DNA of 49,456 bases from Verrucomicrobiota bacterium (GCA_017309115.1 JAFLEF010000054.1:1-49456), one strand, 5' to 3'. Numbered from the stretch's first letter, positions 8,141 to 16,474 are shown. Notes: generated from the sequence alone by a model not told the origin. Made by a program: numbers and translations.

Positions 8141-8347
8141 GTTGCCCCATGTCTCTGGTTCAGAGGCAGTGCGAGCCTTGCAACGCATGGTTTCGAAATC
8201 GTGAGACAGAGGGGTAGCCACATTGTAATGCGCCGTGGTTCCTCTGGCTGCGTCGTTCCGAATCATCGCGAGATCAAAGTGGGCACTCTTTCTGGGGTTC
8301 TTCGGCAAGCTGGCGTTTCGGTCGAGGAATTCATCGCGGCACTTTGA
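8133..8347 (+). pseudogene. hicA: HicA-family toxin gene with a frameshift
   Basis: HicA is a small double-stranded RNA-binding-fold mRNA interferase. From ATG 8133 the frame reads PKLPHVSGSEAVRALQRM and then stops early at 8202-8204. Dropping to the +2 frame at about base 8190 restores the rest: FEIVRQRGSHIVMRRG, VVPNHREIKVGTLSGVLRQAGVSVEEFIAAL, stop at 8345-8347. The catalytic His (in RGSHIVM) is present in the second part. One missing base (expected GGT for the Gly before FE) explains the break, so it is either a recent inactivation or an assembly error. Confidence 0.82.
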
Positions 8348-8651
8348 AGCTTTTCCGTTAGGTTTTGGTACTAGTTCCCGCCTCCGCGATCTCCGCGTAC
8401 TCCTCGGGAACCCTCTTCCCCCGTCACGCGAGGTTCCACCGCGGTTGTTCTAGCGCTGACCAGCGAAGGCCGCGTTCCGGCGCTCCGCTTGGAAGCGCGG
8501 GGACGGCCCGGCGGTCCATCCCTACCAGAGCGACGGGGTCAAAACGCGAGGTCGTCTGCTGCTGTTCTCTTGACCACGGGGGAGCCTGGGAGTTGTCTGG
8601 GCCATCGTCGCCGGGGCCTGCTAATCGCCGGTCGACTTCATTCATTTCAAG
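8348..8651. repeat. Family B copy 2 and flanks
   Basis: 8378-8526 matches family B copy 1 almost base for base over 149 bases (differences such as TACTCCTCGG for TACTCCGCGG). The stretch 8527-8651 shows nothing recognised apart from the likely upstream region of the DUF2007 gene. No gene is supported here. Confidence 0.85.
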
Positions 8652-8891
8652 ATGAACACCCCTGCATTCTCCGTAGCCCGCACGACTCGAACTGCAATCG
8701 AGGCTGACTTGCTCATTTCCGCCCTGCGCAGCGAGGGACTCCATCCGCTCGATCTGCAGACGGCCGGTCACATTTCCCTCGGTGGTGCCGACGTCTCCTA
8801 TCACATCCAAGTGCCGACCGGCGAACTCCCCCAAGTCGCCGAGTTTTTGAAGGCGTATGATGAGTCGGCGGCGAATGTCTCCCAGCAATAG
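8652..8891 (+). CDS. DUF2007-like small signal-transducing-type protein
   Basis: 79 residues, ATG start. The pattern FSVARTTRTAIEADLLISAL then SEGLHPLDLQTAG and a strand YHIQVPTGELPQVAEFLKAY matches DUF2007, a short ferredoxin-like/GlnB-like domain in which a protein position is scored by alternating helix and strand. The biochemical role of the family is unknown. It lies just upstream of a small membrane protein gene (16 bases apart), so the two may be co-transcribed. Confidence 0.75.
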   Translation: MNTPAFSVARTTRTAIEADLLISALRSEGLHPLDLQTAGHISLGGADVSYHIQVPTGELPQVAEFLKAYDESAANVSQQ

Positions 8892-8907
8892 CTGAGCTGG
8901 GCGGGCT

Positions 8908-9285
8908 ATGATTGGACTTTTGATCGTCGCGTGGTTAGCCGTGGCGGCTGCGGGCATCATGGCTGGTTCACTAGCCTTGGTCCGCCGCACCGGGGGCAGA
9001 GCTGAAAAGGCCGCGTTTGTGGTGCTCCTTGGCATTGGATTGATTTTCGGAATCGTTGCCTCGTTCGATGAGTGGCAATACACACCCACCCGACGGGTGA
9101 TGGGTTGGCCAATTCCAGTGGCGATGTTTGTGCTCGAAGGAGACCGTTGGACCGACTTCGTGGTTCCGGCTCCCATCGGATACGGCTTGGTGGCGGTCAA
9201 TACTGCGTTGGTGAGCGGCTTCACCCAATTGCCACTCCTGGCCACGTTGTGGATACGGTCTCGACGCAGGCCGATGTCCGGATAA
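8908..9285 (+). CDS. Small hypothetical membrane protein
   Basis: 125 residues with three hydrophobic segments: IGLLIVAWLAVAAAGIMAGSL, AAFVVLLGIGLIFGIVASF and YGLVAVNTALVSGFTQLPLL. It ends with a basic tail WIRSRRRP. No family recognised and no catalytic motifs. Located 16 bases downstream of the DUF2007 gene on the same strand. Confidence 0.6.
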   Translation: MIGLLIVAWLAVAAAGIMAGSLALVRRTGGRAEKAAFVVLLGIGLIFGIVASFDEWQYTPTRRVMGWPIPVAMFVLEGDRWTDFVVPAPIGYGLVAVNTALVSGFTQLPLLATLWIRSRRRPMSG

Positions 9286-9667
9286 GGGGCAAGAGGTAAG
9301 GGCGGAGGTAGGATTGGTTTTGGGGGTTAGTCGCGGGAAGTTCGTTGGCGAATCAACCCGTCGCGTGGGAACGCGGTAGAAGGTCCACCTCACTCCATAG
9401 GAAAGCGGTTCCCGTCTTTTTCCTGTTTTCCTGCGTTCCAGATTCATTCCCCCCCGCCTCCTCCGCGGGAGCCCTTCCCCCTTCACAAGAAGTTCCACCA
9501 CCCGACTTCCAGCACTGACCAGCAATCGCCGCGTTCCGGCGCTGCGCTCGGAAGCGCGGGTACGGCCCAGCGGGCCATCCCTACCTTACCTTACCTCTTA
9601 CCGCTTACCCCTTACCTTTCTTCCGCTGCTTTGACTTCGAGGAGCCCGTCCGTAATCTGGACGTCTC
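9286..9667. repeat. Repeat stretch: GGTAAG motifs, family I and family B copy 3
   Basis: 9409-9447 (TTCCCGTCTTTTTCCTGTTT then CCTGCGTTCCAGATTCA) recurs at 32273-32311. 9455-9585 is a more diverged family B copy. 9586-9620 contains ACCGCTTACCCCTTACC, identical over 17 bases to 16447-16463. No gene is supported; hisD follows at 9668. Confidence 0.75.
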
Positions 9668-10963
9668 ATGCGACTCCTTCGCTATAGTGACCCCGACTTC
9701 GCCGCGCAGATCGAATTCTGCCTCGCGGCCTCCAGTTTGTTCGATCCCGTCATCGAAGAACGAACCCGGGGCATCGTTAGCGCCGTTCAGGAGCGCGGGG
9801 ATGGCGCGCTAATCGAGTTCACGCAGCGATTCGATGGCGCGTCCCTCTCGGCGGATCAACTCCCGGTCACCACCGCCGAATTGGTCAACGCCGCCATCGC
9901 CGCCGACGAGCCCCTTCGGGTCGCGATCCAGGAAGCCCACAAGAACATCGCTGCTTTCGCCCGCCGTTCCCTTCGCAAACCCTGGCAGATGACCAACTCC
10001 CACGGAGCCGCCGTCGGTGAGAAGTTCGATCCATTTCATCGCGTTGGCATCTACATCCCGGGTGGCACTGCTCCGCTGGTCTCCACCGCGCTGATGACCA
10101 TCACCCTGGCCCAGGTGGCCGGGTGCGCCGAGATCGTGGTGTGCACCCCGGCCGGTCGCGATGGCTCCGTCAATCCCGCCCTGCTCCACGCCGCCAACTA
10201 CGCCGGAGCCACCGAGATTTATCGACTGGGCGGCGCCCAAGCCGTGGCCGCCATGGCTCTCGGGACGCCCACTATTCCCCGGGTGCAGAAGGTTTTCGGA
10301 CCGGGCAACGCCTACGTCGTCGCCGCCAAACGCCTGCTGTTCGGCCAAGTCTCGGTGGATCTGCTGCCCGGGCCCAGCGAAGTGCTCGTGCTGGCAGACG
10401 AGTCGGCGGATCCCGCGCTCATTGCAGCCGACATGCTCGCCCAGGCGGAACATGGTTCCGGACACGAACGGCTCTGGCTGGTCACCCCGGTGGCCCGTCT
10501 GCTCAAGGCGGTGCAACGCGAACTGGGACGCCAACTCGGCAAGTGTTCCCGCCGCGCCCTGATCGAACCCAATCTCGAACGAAACTGCTGGCTCATCCAG
10601 GTCGCCGACCTCGAAGCCGGCGTGACCCTGGTCAACCGCATTGCTCCCGAGCACTGCGAGGTCATGACCCGTCAGCCCCGCAAAGTGTCGGAAGGTCTCA
10701 CCACTTCCGGCGCGCTGTTCCTCGGTCCGGATTCGCCGACGGTTCTGGGCGATTACGTGGCCGGCCCGAGTCACACGCTGCCGACCGGTGGCGCGGGACG
10801 CTCCTTCGCCGGACTGACGGTCGATCAGTTCCAACGCCGAACCAGTGTGGTCGAGTACCGCCGCCCGGCTTTGCGCAAGGCTTTGAAGTCCGTCGCGAAG
10901 TTTGCGTCCCTCGAAGGCTTGGATGCCCACGGCCGATCCGCCCAGATCCGCGTCAAAGCCTGA
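9668..10963 (+). CDS. hisD: Histidinol dehydrogenase
   Basis: HisD carries out the last two steps of histidine synthesis, oxidising L-histidinol to L-histidine with two NAD+, in the cytoplasm. Seen: YIPGGTAPLVSTALM, GGAQAVAAMALGT, FGPGNAYVVAAKR and LLPGPSEVLVLADE. Zinc and catalytic residues fall where expected: Q259 and H262 (AQAEHGSGHE), the E328-H329 pair in APEHCEVM, D in DYVAGPSHTLPTGG, and His in LDAHGRSAQIR. Length 431 is normal. hisC begins 31 bases downstream, so the two form a small his operon; the other his genes are outside the window. Confidence 0.97.
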   Translation: MRLLRYSDPDFAAQIEFCLAASSLFDPVIEERTRGIVSAVQERGDGALIEFTQRFDGASLSADQLPVTTAELVNAAIAADEPLRVAIQEAHKNIAAFARRSLRKPWQMTNSHGAAVGEKFDPFHRVGIYIPGGTAPLVSTALMTITLAQVAGCAEIVVCTPAGRDGSVNPALLHAANYAGATEIYRLGGAQAVAAMALGTPTIPRVQKVFGPGNAYVVAAKRLLFGQVSVDLLPGPSEVLVLADESADPALIAADMLAQAEHGSGHERLWLVTPVARLLKAVQRELGRQLGKCSRRALIEPNLERNCWLIQVADLEAGVTLVNRIAPEHCEVMTRQPRKVSEGLTTSGALFLGPDSPTVLGDYVAGPSHTLPTGGAGRSFAGLTVDQFQRRTSVVEYRRPALRKALKSVAKFASLEGLDAHGRSAQIRVKA

Positions 10964-10994
10964 GCGAATCCCGTCGTTTCGACCCCGCCTTTCC

Positions 10995-12110
10995 ATGCCT
11001 CGTCCCGCCTCCCTGCTGCGTCCTCTGGTCCATCGCTTGCACGCCTACACCCCGGGCGAGCAACCGAAGGTCAAGGGACTCATCAAGCTGAACACCAACG
11101 AAAATCCGTACCCACCGTCGCCCAAGGTCCTCGCGGCGGTGCGGGCGGCGGTCGATGGCCGGTTGCGATTGTATCCGAATCCGTCGGCCGAGGCGGTGCG
11201 CGATGCCTTGGCGCGGCATCACGGCTGTTCGCCGGATCAAATCATCGTGGGCAATGGGTCGGATGAACTGCTGGCCCTGGCGGTGCGCACCTTCACCGAA
11301 CCCGTGTCCGAGGATGCGCCCGGACCGGTTCCGTCGCGGTCCAAGGTTCACTTCTTTTCCCCCAGTTATTCGCTCTATCCGGTGTTGGCCGACACCCACG
11401 GCGCCGTGCCTCAGCCGGTGCCGCTGAAGCCCGACTATTCCCTGCCGTCGGTGGCGGAACTGAAGCGGGGCAAACTCTGGGACTTCAAGGCGGCGCTGAC
11501 CTTGGTCACCACGCCGAATGCCCCAAGCGGCCGGGGCTATCCCACCGCTGAACTCGACGCCCTATGTCGCGCGCAGAAGGGCGTGGTGGTTCTGGATGAA
11601 GCCTACGTCGACTTCGCGGAAGAGAACGCCTTCGAACTCGCGCTCCGTCATCCGCACGTTCTGGTGTCGCGCACCTTTTCCAAGGCGTATTCCCTGTGCT
11701 TCCAACGGGTCGGATACTTCGTGGGGAATGTCGAGCTGATTGCCGGTCTGCACAAGATGCGGGACAGCTACAACGTGAACGGCCTGGGTCAGATCGCTGC
11801 GGCGGCAACGATGCAGGATCTGGCCTACTACCGACGAAATTTCGCACGCATCAAGGCCACTCGGGAACAGCTCCGCCGGGAACTCACCGGACTGGGCTGG
11901 GAAGTCCTGCCGAGCCAGACCAACTTCCTGCTGACCCGTCCGGCGCAGGGAACGGCGGAAGCGTGGCTGGCGGCGCTGCGGAAACGGAAACTTCTGGTGC
12001 GCTGGTTCAGTTCCCCGGGATTGCGCGACTGGCTGCGAATCACGGTGGGAACGGAAGCGGAAGCGTCGGCCCTATTGCGGGCCGTTCGGGCCATCCAAAG
12101 AGCCGGGTGA
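10995..12110 (+). CDS. hisC: Histidinol-phosphate aminotransferase
   Basis: PLP-dependent class I/II aminotransferase converting imidazole-acetol phosphate and glutamate to histidinol phosphate. 371 residues from ATG 10995; the open frame starts earlier, but HisC homology begins at HRLHAYTPGEQ and this ATG sits between the hisD stop and that block. Seen: KLNTNENPYPPSP, VGNGSDELLALA, FFSPSYSLYP, TPNAPSG, VVLDEAYVDF (Asp binding PLP) and the PLP lysine K230 in RTFSKAYSL. The next gene is convergent with only 12 bases between, and no terminator is obvious. Confidence 0.95.
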   Translation: MPRPASLLRPLVHRLHAYTPGEQPKVKGLIKLNTNENPYPPSPKVLAAVRAAVDGRLRLYPNPSAEAVRDALARHHGCSPDQIIVGNGSDELLALAVRTFTEPVSEDAPGPVPSRSKVHFFSPSYSLYPVLADTHGAVPQPVPLKPDYSLPSVAELKRGKLWDFKAALTLVTTPNAPSGRGYPTAELDALCRAQKGVVVLDEAYVDFAEENAFELALRHPHVLVSRTFSKAYSLCFQRVGYFVGNVELIAGLHKMRDSYNVNGLGQIAAAATMQDLAYYRRNFARIKATREQLRRELTGLGWEVLPSQTNFLLTRPAQGTAEAWLAALRKRKLLVRWFSSPGLRDWLRITVGTEAEASALLRAVRAIQRAG

Positions 12111-12122
12111 TTCCCTGGCGGC

Positions 12123-13220
12123 TTATTCTGGCGGCAGCACCAGATCGACGGCCTCGCCACCCAACACTCCGAGTCCCGGCGGCAAGCTGACCAGGAAGGG
12201 CAGTCCGTACTCGATAACGTTGGAGCTGGTTCCACGCGGCAGGAGCTGAGGCGAAATGGGCTCCAACTGGGTGCCCACGGACAGAACCCGGCCCATCGCG
12301 GCCTCGCGGTTGCGGCCCCGCGAGCGAACTTCCACCGTCATGTTGGTGCGAACATCGACGGAAATGGGTTGGCGGATGAAGCAGACTACGCGCGTCGGAT
12401 GGTTGCCACTCAGGGTCAGGATCAGTTCACCCTCCGCCACATTCTCGCCCTTTCGCCGATGAATGCCAGAGACCACGCCATCCACGGAAGCGACGAGGGT
12501 GATGGAACCCAACTGTTCCTCCAGAATCCGCAATTCCCGCTCTTCAATTTCCAAGGCCGAGCGCAACGCCGCGGGAGCTTCTTCGTTGAGTTTATCTTCC
12601 TCCGGCGTGAGACGGGTAATGGCCTGCTCCAGCTCAGTTACCAATTTGGTCCGCTCTTCGATATCGGCCTGCAGAGAAAGGTGATCTCGCTGGGCGATTT
12701 CCAACTCGTTGGGCCGGGCAAATCCGGAGGCATCACCTTGGAATCGTTCCTGACGTTCCAGTTCCTTGCGGAAATAGGCCTGCTGCGCTCGCAACGTGGC
12801 CAGTTCCGCCCGCTGGGTCAGCCAGTCGAGCCGAAGTTGGACGTAGGCAATTTCGTTGTTTTGCTGACGCAAGCGCGCGTCCATCGCGTCGCGCAAATAT
12901 CCAATCCGCGCCCGACCAAGGGCCAATTGCGACGCTAGTACCCGGGGATCCGCCGGTTGGATCTGTCCGAGGGGCTGCCCGGCGGTCACCGTGTCCAGTA
13001 GGCCCACATTGAGGGATATCAACCGGCCGGACTGGGGCGAGCTAATGAAGTTTCGAACCATCTCCACTTCGCCAACCAGCGAGGTCGGCCCCACATAGCT
13101 GCGCCAAGTCACCACCGTGAGGCCAAGGACGATTGCAAAAGTGAGAAACGGCAGGACGGCGATCCGCAACTCGCGGAACCACACCGAGGGAGGAGAAGGG
13201 ATCCGGGGAAGCTTATCCAT
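12123..13220 (-). CDS. HlyD-like membrane fusion / periplasmic adaptor protein
   Basis: 365 residues. One N-terminal membrane helix (VLPFLTFAIVLGLTVVTW, about residues 22-40), then a biotinyl-lipoyl-like half (SSPQSGRLISLNVGLLDTVTAGQPL), a long Gln/Glu/Leu/Arg coiled coil over about residues 95-230, the second lipoyl half (ASVDGVVSGIHRRKGENVAEGE) and a beta-barrel (RQPISVDVRTNMTVEVRS). This is the layout of adaptors that connect an inner-membrane machine to the periplasm or outer membrane. Its start lies 3 bases after the DUF4956 gene, as third gene of the VTC operon. No ABC, RND or TolC partner is adjacent. Confidence 0.85.
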   Translation of the reverse strand: MDKLPRIPSPPSVWFRELRIAVLPFLTFAIVLGLTVVTWRSYVGPTSLVGEVEMVRNFISSPQSGRLISLNVGLLDTVTAGQPLGQIQPADPRVLASQLALGRARIGYLRDAMDARLRQQNNEIAYVQLRLDWLTQRAELATLRAQQAYFRKELERQERFQGDASGFARPNELEIAQRDHLSLQADIEERTKLVTELEQAITRLTPEEDKLNEEAPAALRSALEIEERELRILEEQLGSITLVASVDGVVSGIHRRKGENVAEGELILTLSGNHPTRVVCFIRQPISVDVRTNMTVEVRSRGRNREAAMGRVLSVGTQLEPISPQLLPRGTSSNVIEYGLPFLVSLPPGLGVLGGEAVDLVLPPE

Positions 13221-13223
13221 GGC

Positions 13224-13910
13224 TCAAACCTCCGACTCCTCTTCCGCCTTCAAGCTGGTGACCCGGGACACCCCAGGGAAGGACTTCAGCTCAGCCAGCA
13301 GTTCGTCCACCCGACCGGCATCCCGCAACAGCAGGCGGTAGCTCAGATCGGTCCCTTCATAGCCGACATTGGATCGTTGGCTCGCGACCAGGGCGCGCCG
13401 GGCATGGCGATCCAACAATTCCAAAAGGTCCTTCATTTCTGCCAACGGACGCCCCCAATGCAGGTTGAGCACCAAGTCATACCGATGCCGGGAACCAAAC
13501 TGGGTGTAATGCAGGTACAACATCAAGAGCATGAACACCGCCGTACCCACGATGGCCGTGGTGTATTTCTTGGTTCCATTCGCCATGCCAATGGTGATGG
13601 ACGCCAAAATGTAGGCCGTATCCAGGGTGTCCCGCAGGATGTTTCGAAAACGGACAATCGCGAATACAGCCATCAACCCGAAGGCAATCAGGAGGTTGTT
13701 GGCCATCACGATCATGACCACCGCGACGATCAGCCCCAGGACGATCAGGGCGTTCACGAACGAGCGGGAGTAGCTCAGTCCGTTGTGGCAGATCATGTAG
13801 GTCCAAGCGATGACATGCCCGCACAGGAAGGAGAGCATCAAGCTCAACAGCATCCCGTGCAGATCGTCCGGACCCGTCCCAAAATCCCCCCGTGTGAGCC
13901 AATTTGCCAT
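13224..13910 (-). CDS. DUF4956 family membrane protein
   Basis: 228 residues with about four membrane helices in the N-terminal two thirds (LLSLMLSFLCGHVIAWTYM, ALIVLGLIVAVVMIVMANN, IAFGLMAVFAIVRFRN, AIVGTAVFMLLMLYLHY) and a soluble C-terminal ACT/ferredoxin-like half (YDLVLNLHW ... LKSFPGVSRVTSLKAEEE). The block IAFGLMAVFAIVRFRNILRDT is the DUF4956 signature. The family often sits next to VTC-type polyphosphate polymerases, as here (12 bases after the VTC gene). Exact function unknown; a membrane partner or channel for the polymerase is inference. Confidence 0.88.
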   Translation of the reverse strand: MANWLTRGDFGTGPDDLHGMLLSLMLSFLCGHVIAWTYMICHNGLSYSRSFVNALIVLGLIVAVVMIVMANNLLIAFGLMAVFAIVRFRNILRDTLDTAYILASITIGMANGTKKYTTAIVGTAVFMLLMLYLHYTQFGSRHRYDLVLNLHWGRPLAEMKDLLELLDRHARRALVASQRSNVGYEGTDLSYRLLLRDAGRVDELLAELKSFPGVSRVTSLKAEEESEV

Positions 13911-13922
13911 GCGGTAAGCGGG

Positions 13923-14768
13923 TTACGAAACGGTCGCGAAATTCAGGTGGTCGAGCCGAGCAAGCCGGGCGTCCCGACGCGACGCCGAAGCCAAATCCAC
14001 CCTGTGGAAGCGCGACTGACTGCGCTCGTAGAAGAAGTGTTCGCCCTTCCGGGCAATGCCATCCGCATACTTGGAGGCCGAACCCTGCCGCAAATTGAAG
14101 ATCCGGACCATTTCCTTAAACCAATCGGGAAATCGGCCGGTGAACTTAAGTTCCAGAATAACCAACCGACCGAACACGCAGGTCGGATCGTCTAACCGAT
14201 CCGAAAACCGGGCTACGAACTCCGGTGAGATCAGGACGTTACGGTCCATCGTCACCCGAACCGAGTTGTCGTGAACACTGATCCACGCTTCTCGATCGTA
14301 ACGCACGTGAGCCACGGGATGTGCCGCATGCCGCATCGATAACTCAACGAAACGCTGGAGCGCGACCAACTGTCGGGGATCGCCGGACACCAATTCGGAA
14401 GGCGCGGGAAGATGCCCGGCCAAGACCGCTTCCACCGCCGGACGCTTGACCCCGCCGCGCTGCTTCATGATGGCCTCGTTCATCCGGCGCTTGATTTCAA
14501 AAAAGACCGGCGCATGCGGATTATCCTCGTAGAAGCGCAATCGAAGCTTATAGCGATTCTTATCTCCGTTAATCGTCCCCCAATAAATCGCCAAGTCGTC
14601 GGAGTCGAGATACAGGTTGTGGATGGTGTAGCTGAGGTCTGGCCGTTTCGCCCCGTACTCATCCAACTCCAAGTACGACCGCACGAACTCCCGAACCGCC
14701 AGTGCGACATCCTCCGGGATGACGTACTTCAGTTCCCACCGCTGCAATTGCATCCGATCGTCAGCCAT
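13923..14768 (-). CDS. VTC-domain polyphosphate polymerase
   Basis: 281 residues from ATG 14768 (frame open to 14783). VTC domains make inorganic polyphosphate from ATP inside a tunnel lined with basic residues. Seen in order: RWELKYVIP, YTIHNLYLDSDDLAIYWG, the K-x-R-x-R block YKLRLRFYED, the EIKRR strand, RVTMDRNVLIS, and LVILELKFTGRFPDWF followed by SASKYADGIA, which supply the expected Lys, Arg and metal-binding Glu residues. Bacterial VTC proteins like this lack the SPX regulatory domain of yeast Vtc4. First gene of a tight leftward operon with DUF4956 and HlyD genes. Confidence 0.92.
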   Translation of the reverse strand: MADDRMQLQRWELKYVIPEDVALAVREFVRSYLELDEYGAKRPDLSYTIHNLYLDSDDLAIYWGTINGDKNRYKLRLRFYEDNPHAPVFFEIKRRMNEAIMKQRGGVKRPAVEAVLAGHLPAPSELVSGDPRQLVALQRFVELSMRHAAHPVAHVRYDREAWISVHDNSVRVTMDRNVLISPEFVARFSDRLDDPTCVFGRLVILELKFTGRFPDWFKEMVRIFNLRQGSASKYADGIARKGEHFFYERSQSRFHRVDLASASRRDARLARLDHLNFATVS

Positions 14769-14943
14769 GGCGCAAAATCGCAAACGACCTGTCGGTCGCC
14801 GGACGCAAGAGTTGACACGTGATCGTCACAATTGTTTCAAGATGCCCAGACCCAAGTGAATTTCCAAAGTCGAGCTAGCGCGTCGAGAAAAGCACACCTT
14901 GTGCCGGCTACCAGTTTTTTTACGTCTGGTTTACACTAAGGAA

Positions 14944-14959
14944 TGCGGCTCGAGCCGCA
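14944..14959 (-). terminator. Perfect 16-bp palindrome after the prepilin stop
   Basis: TGCGGCTCGAGCCGCA at 14944-14959 is a perfect inverted repeat that begins 5 bases past the stop (14965) of the leftward prepilin gene. On that strand it is followed by ATTCCTTAGTG rather than a clean U-run, so it is a terminator-like hairpin of moderate quality. The rest of the gap to the VTC gene start at 14768 would carry the VTC operon promoter; I see no clear boxes. Confidence 0.5.
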
Positions 14960-14964
14960 CCGGC

Positions 14965-15789
14965 CTAATTCCAAGGGTAGTCTGCCATGCGGGTGTTAAC
15001 CGGCAGCTTGCTCTGCAAACGACGCAGGTCGTCCAAATCGCCGTCCAACCGGGCCGGCTGTCCCCAAACCACAAATATCTTGGTCGCCTGCCATCGCCAG
15101 CGCTCCACGTGACCATCGACAAAGGCCAAATTGGCCCCACCCCGATGACGTTCGGCCGGCAGGTCCACCCAGCGGTCCGAGTAAGGACCACCATTGTTGG
15201 GCTCGATTCCAAAGGTGGCATCCACGATGTCGTCCTCATGGGTGTCGATGAAGCTGAACACGTCGGACGCCGAGGGTCGGCTGCCTTCGGCCACAGTTTT
15301 GGCGGCACCGTAGGCCAGGTCGCAGTTCAGCCACACGTTCAGATTGTAGCTGCGGGTGCGGGGAATCCGTTGTCCGCGAACGGGATCAAACAGAGTCGAA
15401 CGGTCCGCCGGACAACGGAACACCGCCGTCGTCTTCAGGTACGGAAACAACACGCTAGCCATCAGATTCGACGTGGTCGTGTCCCGGGTGACATCCCCGG
15501 GCGCCCAGGAGGAGTCGGTGATGATTGGGCTGTTGGTGTCGCCCACGACAAACGAGTAACTATTCGGAGGTAGGCGATCCTGAAAGTCAGCGGCGTAGGT
15601 GAGGGACGCCAGCTGAAGCTGACGCAGATGATTGAGGCAAGCGGTTCCCAGAGAGGCCTGTCGGGAGCGAGCCAAGCCGGGCAAGAGCAACCCGGCCAAC
15701 ACCGCAATCACCGCAATCACCACCAGCAACTCAACCAGCGTGAAACCCTGGACGGATCGGGAAACTCGCACTGGTGGTTGGTCCGCCAT
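14965..15789 (-). CDS. Prepilin-type N-terminal cleavage/methylation protein (DUF1559-like)
   Basis: 274 residues. A type IV prepilin-like leader [27 protein letters not shown] (positions ~14-40, read in parts) with Gly at -1 and Glu at +5 and a hydrophobic helix, then the region seen in PVC prepilin-like proteins: [26 protein letters not shown], and near the end [18 protein letters not shown], the H-x9-DG motif. Expected to be processed by a PilD-type peptidase and exposed in the periplasm or on a pseudopilus. Solitary gene, as usual for these proteins in Verrucomicrobiota. Its start overlaps no other gene if the SRPBCC gene begins at 15864. Confidence 0.92.
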   Translation of the reverse strand: MADQPPVRVSRSVQGFTLVELLVVIAVIAVLAGLLLPGLARSRQASLGTACLNHLRQLQLASLTYAADFQDRLPPNSYSFVVGDTNSPIITDSSWAPGDVTRDTTTSNLMASVLFPYLKTTAVFRCPADRSTLFDPVRGQRIPRTRSYNLNVWLNCDLAYGAAKTVAEGSRPSASDVFSFIDTHEDDIVDATFGIEPNNGGPYSDRWVDLPAERHRGGANLAFVDGHVERWRWQATKIFVVWGQPARLDGDLDDLRRLQSKLPVNTRMADYPWN

Positions 15790-15863
15790 GGCAACACTCG
15801 GGATTCTTGGGAGCTTACTTTAGGAATCTTGGTGCAAAAACGAGGATCTGGCTACTTTGGAGT

Positions 15864-16340
15864 GTGTTTTCCTGCGGTTATCGACGCTCGGTCCGACTGC
15901 CGGCTCCCGTTGAAACGGTGTTCGCATTTCATTTGGATCCGGCCAACCTGCGGCTGATTTCACCTCCCTGGACGCCCGTCGCCCGTCTCACCTTGCCACC
16001 CCGGCTTATTCCGGGGGCTCGAGTGGACTTGGAGGTGCGCGTTTTCGGAGTCGTTCCCCAGCGGTGGGTCGTGGAGATCACTACGGTCGAGGCGCCCACC
16101 CGGTTGGTGGACACGGCGCTCACCAGTCCCTTCCGACGCTGGCGCCACACCCACGCGTTTCGGGCCGTCGGCGCCACCACCGAGATGACGGATTCCGTGG
16201 AATACGACCCGCCCCTGGGATTTCTTGGGCGTTGGATGGATCCGGTGGTTACCCGACCCATGCTGGCCGCCATGTTCCGCCACCGGCACGCCCAGACGGC
16301 CGCTCTGCTGGAGGCAAACCAGCTGAGAGCTGAGAGCTGA
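15864..16340 (+). CDS. SRPBCC-fold protein
   Basis: About 158 residues from GTG 15864. The frame is open back to a GTG at 15774 inside the prepilin gene, but the START/SRPBCC fold begins at VRLPAPVETVFAFHLDPANL, so the later start is preferred; no ribosome site confirms it. Seen: ISPPWTPVARLTLP, WVVEITTVEAPTRLVDT, HTHAFRAVGATTEMTDSVEYDPP and MLAAMFRHRHAQT, the usual strand-helix order of the fold. Such proteins bind a hydrophobic ligand; the ligand is unknown. The last seven residues (NQLRAES) are encoded by the AGCTGAGAGC repeat also found at the end of waaF. Confidence 0.78.
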   Translation: MFSCGYRRSVRLPAPVETVFAFHLDPANLRLISPPWTPVARLTLPPRLIPGARVDLEVRVFGVVPQRWVVEITTVEAPTRLVDTALTSPFRRWRHTHAFRAVGATTEMTDSVEYDPPLGFLGRWMDPVVTRPMLAAMFRHRHAQTAALLEANQLRAES

Positions 16341-16449
16341 GAGGTCGGAAGGGGAAGGTAGGTACGAAGTTCTGCGGAACCGGGCGCGGGCGGACGGGTG
16401 ACGCGTCATTCGCCGGGACGCGGGCGGCTCCGCGCAGCGTCGCCCTACC
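16321..16449. repeat. AGCTGAGAGC repeat plus family A palindromic element, copy 2
   Basis: 16321-16353 is the AGCTGAGAGC direct repeat. 16357-16449 begins GGTAGGTACGAAGTTCTGCG and ends CTCCGCGCAGCGTCGCCCTACC, whose reverse complement aligns with the beginning; it is the same ~92 bp element as at 40708-40799, less symmetric. It sits between convergent genes (SRPBCC and gatA). 16447-16463 is the ACCGCTTACCCCTTACC motif. Confidence 0.75.
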
Positions 16450-16474
16450 GCTTACCCCTTACCCGCTTCGTCTC

